A stretch of 64,000 nt of DNA from CAVZTX01 sp963778375 (GTDB lineage Bacteria > Chloroflexota > Ktedonobacteria > Ktedonobacterales > Ktedonobacteraceae). Where the stretch lies: assembly GCA_963778375.1 (NCBI GenBank), contig CAVZTX010000010.1, positions 62,001 through 126,000 of the forward strand, in the 5' to 3' direction. Positions 61,328 to 64,000 of this stretch are shown piece by piece (positions within the stretch are counted from its first letter, which is position 1; every line of letters starts with the position of its first letter). The position numbers and the translations under genes were made by a program. The notes beneath the pieces are model-generated. The model was not told the DNA's origin. It saw only the letters and a program-made list of their open reading frames with translations, and did no database searches.

Positions 61328-62530
61328 ATGGCACGTGTGAGTGATTCTAAGTACCATCATGGAACCACAATTAAAGAGTTTCGTATCCTGCGGGGTATGA
61401 CCCAGGAGGAACTGGCGGCGGTCTGGCCCAAATCAAATGGATGTGTTGGGGTGCTTCCACGCTATATACAGGACGTGGAATACGGTAAGAAACGTATCGA
61501 CGATCCCCATACCTTGCGCCAACTCGCTGAAATACTGCATATTCCTCTCTGGCGATTTGGGCTATCGGATTACGACCCGTTTCATCCCCTTTCTGTCCTC
61601 GATCGTGAGAAAGCGTTGTATCACGAAACGCTTGATACAGTTGAGAGTCTTATCCAGCAGATATGGAGTTTGAGGTGTGCGGCCCGGCTTGTTGATGCTG
61701 AGAAGGGTATTATGCGCCTCAATCGTCTGTTTAGCTACTTTCAGGAACATATCCCCTCACCATTGCGCCTCCAATCACGCTTTCTACAGTTGTATGCTCA
61801 GGCTCAACGGCTCAATGCGGTGACGCTTGTGGAGAAGAAATGCTATGATGCCGCAATTGACATGTATGGAAGGATGTACGAGACGGCCGAACAAGTGGAT
61901 GATGCATCCTTGATGGCGCTTGCATTGATGAGCCAGGGAACGGAACTTGAGCGGAGAGGTGAAAAGAATGCGGCTCTAGCGAGACTGGAGGAAGCGAGGG
62001 ATGCTTCATTTGGGGCAAGCAAACATGTGATTGCCTTTGTTCATAGCTATCTTGCTCGTGCGTATGCGAGTGTTGGTGATATAGTGCGCTTTGAGCGTGC
62101 CATTTCCAATGCGAGGACGATGGCGAGTGGTCTCAATGGCGGCTATGGAGATGGGACGGATTTTGTTTTCGGGCGGGTAAGTTCTATCCTGGCCGAAAGG
62201 AGCTATGGTTTGCTGGAACTGGGGGAGCCGCAGAAGACACTTGAGATGAAGACGGAGATTGAGGCACAAGTTCGATGTGATCGGGATATGCGTCTTGAGA
62301 CATGGATTCATTTGGATTGGGCGAGGGCGTATCAGATGCTTGGTGAGATCGAGGAATGTATTAAGGAAGGACGGATGTTTTATTGCCAGGCTGTAGCTAT
62401 GCAATCTCCGCATGCTATTGGCAGTGCGAGAAAGCTGCTGGCGTCGCTTGCAAAGGATGGATATGGCGATGTGCAGGCTGTGCAAGATTTTCAAGAGGAG
62501 CTTGCGGTGGTGGGGGCAAGGCGTAGGTAG
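61328..62530 (+). CDS. XRE-family regulator with TPR-like domain
   Basis: 400 residues. N-terminal helix-turn-helix (TIKEFRILRGMTQEELAAVW, then LPRYIQDVEYGKKRIDDPHT), then ~300 residues of TPR-like helical pairs (LMALALMSQGTELERRG, HVIAFVHSYLARAYASVGD, ETWIHLDWARAYQMLGEI). This layout, a DNA-binding head with a peptide- or protein-sensing TPR domain, is very common in Ktedonobacteria and resembles RRNPP-type regulators without proof of a peptide. ATG 61328 preferred over GTG 61304. Converges with the flavoprotein gene 15 bases away. Confidence 0.82.
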   Translation: MARVSDSKYHHGTTIKEFRILRGMTQEELAAVWPKSNGCVGVLPRYIQDVEYGKKRIDDPHTLRQLAEILHIPLWRFGLSDYDPFHPLSVLDREKALYHETLDTVESLIQQIWSLRCAARLVDAEKGIMRLNRLFSYFQEHIPSPLRLQSRFLQLYAQAQRLNAVTLVEKKCYDAAIDMYGRMYETAEQVDDASLMALALMSQGTELERRGEKNAALARLEEARDASFGASKHVIAFVHSYLARAYASVGDIVRFERAISNARTMASGLNGGYGDGTDFVFGRVSSILAERSYGLLELGEPQKTLEMKTEIEAQVRCDRDMRLETWIHLDWARAYQMLGEIEECIKEGRMFYCQAVAMQSPHAIGSARKLLASLAKDGYGDVQAVQDFQEELAVVGARRR

Positions 62531-62544
62531 CATCCTCGGCAGAT

Positions 62545-63825
62545 TTATTCTTGGAGTTGCTGAACGAGGCGATCTGCCAAGGCGAAGGAGTAGTTTTGGC
62601 CGCGGTCATGGGGGTAGACCTGGAACATATTTGCTACCCATAGGCCTTTGAGAGGGGTATGTAGGGGAGGGATGTGCTGGCGGTAGTCGGTGGTGACGAT
62701 GGGTTGGGCAAAGGGGGCCTGGAAGAGCCAGCTTTCCTGGATCCATTCTTGTTCAAAGGCGGGGTTGATGCGTTTGAGGTGAGGTGCGAACTGGTCAAGT
62801 ATTTGTTCTTTGCTCATTTTGAACAATGGGTCGTCCATGGGGCGGTAGTTGCCGAGGTAGATGAGGTGGCGTCCACTGTATTCGTTGGGCGAGCGGAAGT
62901 TGGTGTGCTCGAAGAGGCCGGTGAAGGGATAGCCGGGGTCACAGATGTTGATCCAGTAGCTGTCGGTGAGCTGGCGATCGAGTGAGAGGATGAGGCATTG
63001 CGCTCCGTAGGCCTGGCCCCAGTCATATTGTGCGCGGTAGTCGACGGGTAGGGCGGGAATGAGACGACAGGTGAGACGGGTAGCGAGGGTTGAGATTACG
63101 CGATCAACCGTCCAGGTACCCTGGCTGGTAGAGATGCTCCAGCGACCATCGTCGAGCGACTCGACTTTCTCTACGCGGGTGCCAAGGAGGATTTTTCCAC
63201 CTGCCTGGGTGATACGTTCGACGAGTCGTTCGTAGAGGAGTTGAAAGCCGCCTCGCAGGTAGCCTAGCTTTGTGGAACGGTCGTGGAAGCGTGCCCAGAA
63301 CCAGGGTAGGGCAATTTGTTCGTGCATGGCACCGAATTTGCCAACGAAGAGGGGTTCAAAGAGCATTTCGTAGGGGCGTTTGCCCATCCAGCGACGGAGC
63401 CAGGCGGCGGCTGTTTTACCTTCCCAGGGTTTTGATCCCGACAGTTTGAGTAAAGCACTAACGGCGGCTACGCGCAGGCGCTCATCGATGCGCCAGGGTG
63501 AGAAGGTGAGCAGGGTGAGCGGGGAGTCGAGTTGGTGTATTTCGCCGCCGATGAGTGAGACTGTGCGAGGACGCAGCCATTCAAGTCGATCTCCTAAGCC
63601 GAGTTCTGCTATCAATTTGATGATGGTGGTGTCGGTACGGAAAAGGTGGTGGTAGAATTTTTCTAGCCAGTTGTTGCCGACGCGAAAGCCTGCAGCGAGA
63701 CCACCTGCGGTGGTTTCTTGTTCGAAGAGCATGACGGAGTGCCCTGCTTTTGTGAGACGATAGGCGGTTCCTAGTCCGAGGGCACCGCCGCCAAGGATGG
63801 CATATTCGAGTTTGTTGTCAGGCAT
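62545..63825 (-). CDS. FAD-dependent amine oxidase/phytoene-desaturase-like protein
   Basis: 426 residues. N-terminal Rossmann dinucleotide-binding site ILGGGALGLGTAYRL with the E at FEQETTAGGLA, central substrate domain, and a final FAD contact GLWVANMFQVYPHDRGQNYS. Resembles protoporphyrinogen oxidase/UDP-galactopyranose mutase-like NAD(P)/FAD oxidoreductases found next to glycan or lipid genes. Substrate not assignable. ATG 63825. Confidence 0.83.
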   Translation of the reverse strand: MPDNKLEYAILGGGALGLGTAYRLTKAGHSVMLFEQETTAGGLAAGFRVGNNWLEKFYHHLFRTDTTIIKLIAELGLGDRLEWLRPRTVSLIGGEIHQLDSPLTLLTFSPWRIDERLRVAAVSALLKLSGSKPWEGKTAAAWLRRWMGKRPYEMLFEPLFVGKFGAMHEQIALPWFWARFHDRSTKLGYLRGGFQLLYERLVERITQAGGKILLGTRVEKVESLDDGRWSISTSQGTWTVDRVISTLATRLTCRLIPALPVDYRAQYDWGQAYGAQCLILSLDRQLTDSYWINICDPGYPFTGLFEHTNFRSPNEYSGRHLIYLGNYRPMDDPLFKMSKEQILDQFAPHLKRINPAFEQEWIQESWLFQAPFAQPIVTTDYRQHIPPLHTPLKGLWVANMFQVYPHDRGQNYSFALADRLVQQLQE

Positions 63826-64000
63826 TGTTTGTTCTCGTTCCCTTCATGGCATCCACACCTATAGCAACACCCCTACCTCACCCTCAGGACACGCGCAAGG
63901 GGTGCCCCTACAATATACGGTGCGTTTGTGGGTTGTTTTGGGTTTTGCCTTATTATACCCCTATTGGTTTATTTTGTGGGCATGGGACGGGGCGAGAGAG
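63826..64000. other. Intergenic end with GTAGGGGCAC copy
   Basis: Upstream region of the flavoprotein gene. The minus strand reads GTAGGGGCACCCCTTGCGCG (63914-63895), another member of the GTAGGGGC repeat family. No gene seen before the window ends. Confidence 0.5.

Overview
The window looks like chromosome of a Ktedonobacteria-type member of the Chloroflexota. This is inferred from gene content and was not checked by any search. The markers are a WD40-fused Ser/Thr kinase with an N-terminal zinc ribbon and an IFRDLKPAN catalytic loop, a secreted S53 (kumamolisin-type) protease, several F420-dependent enzymes, an XRE/TPR regulator, DUF2252 and DUF2231 proteins, a bacterial System I cytochrome c maturation cluster, and PolX. 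Base composition is balanced. Strong Rho-independent hairpins are common between convergent genes.

Layout. 1-6.9 kb: remnant of an F420 oxidoreductase, S53 protease, lipoprotein, MerR regulator, membrane-tethered receiver protein, PfpI/DJ-1 protein and two small charged proteins. 7.0-13.1 kb: cytochrome c maturation operon (CcmG-like thioredoxin, CopD-like protein, Cys-type CcmE, CcmF, CcmH, CcmI-like, and a secreted/membrane protein). 13.1-26.8 kb: large secreted protein, purH, psuG, DUF2252, alpha/beta hydrolase, DinB plus LLM oxidoreductase, PPOX, two MBL-fold proteins and an acyl-CoA dehydrogenase. 26.8-38.0 kb: WD40 kinase, response regulator plus plsX, KGG stress protein, bL25, polX, GNAT, a signal peptidase I homologue without its Ser, and an ECF sigma/HEAT pair. 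38.4-42.1 kb: PD-(D/E)XK nuclease, interrupted tRNA-Met, HEPN-like protein, DUF4352 protein and two initiator tRNAs. 42.2-51.9 kb: amino-sugar locus (nagZ, gntR/murQ remnant, nagA, truncated permease, two oligopeptide-type ATPases) with hydrolases and a dead lacI. 52.2-64 kb: RRM protein, S9 peptidase, PCMT-like methyltransferase, YqeY, 3D-domain protein, Asp/Asn-tRNA synthetase with an elaborate leader, a decayed IS5-type element, an XRE/TPR regulator and a flavin amine-oxidase-like protein.

Two signals stand out. First, an elongator tRNA-Met gene is interrupted exactly between positions 38 and 39 by an ORF-less group II intron with a textbook domain V. Its candidate EBS1 is the exact complement of the seven-base anticodon loop, and the tRNA 3' end abuts a gene for an I-Ssp6803I-like nuclease. 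Second, the Asp/Asn-tRNA synthetase gene is preceded by a T-box riboswitch with its own terminator. That is followed by a 16-codon leader peptide whose residues 3-11 are all Asp or Asn, and whose last codons form the 5' arm of a second terminator.

Also notable: a dispersed family of short GTAGGGGC-type palindromes, many sitting in frame inside genes; a 122-bp MITE with a target duplication; two deletion scars in the amino-sugar locus; and single-base frameshifts in otherwise intact conserved genes (ccmE, purH, dinB, kinase, KGG protein, S9 peptidase). The frameshifts look more like sequence errors than gene death.
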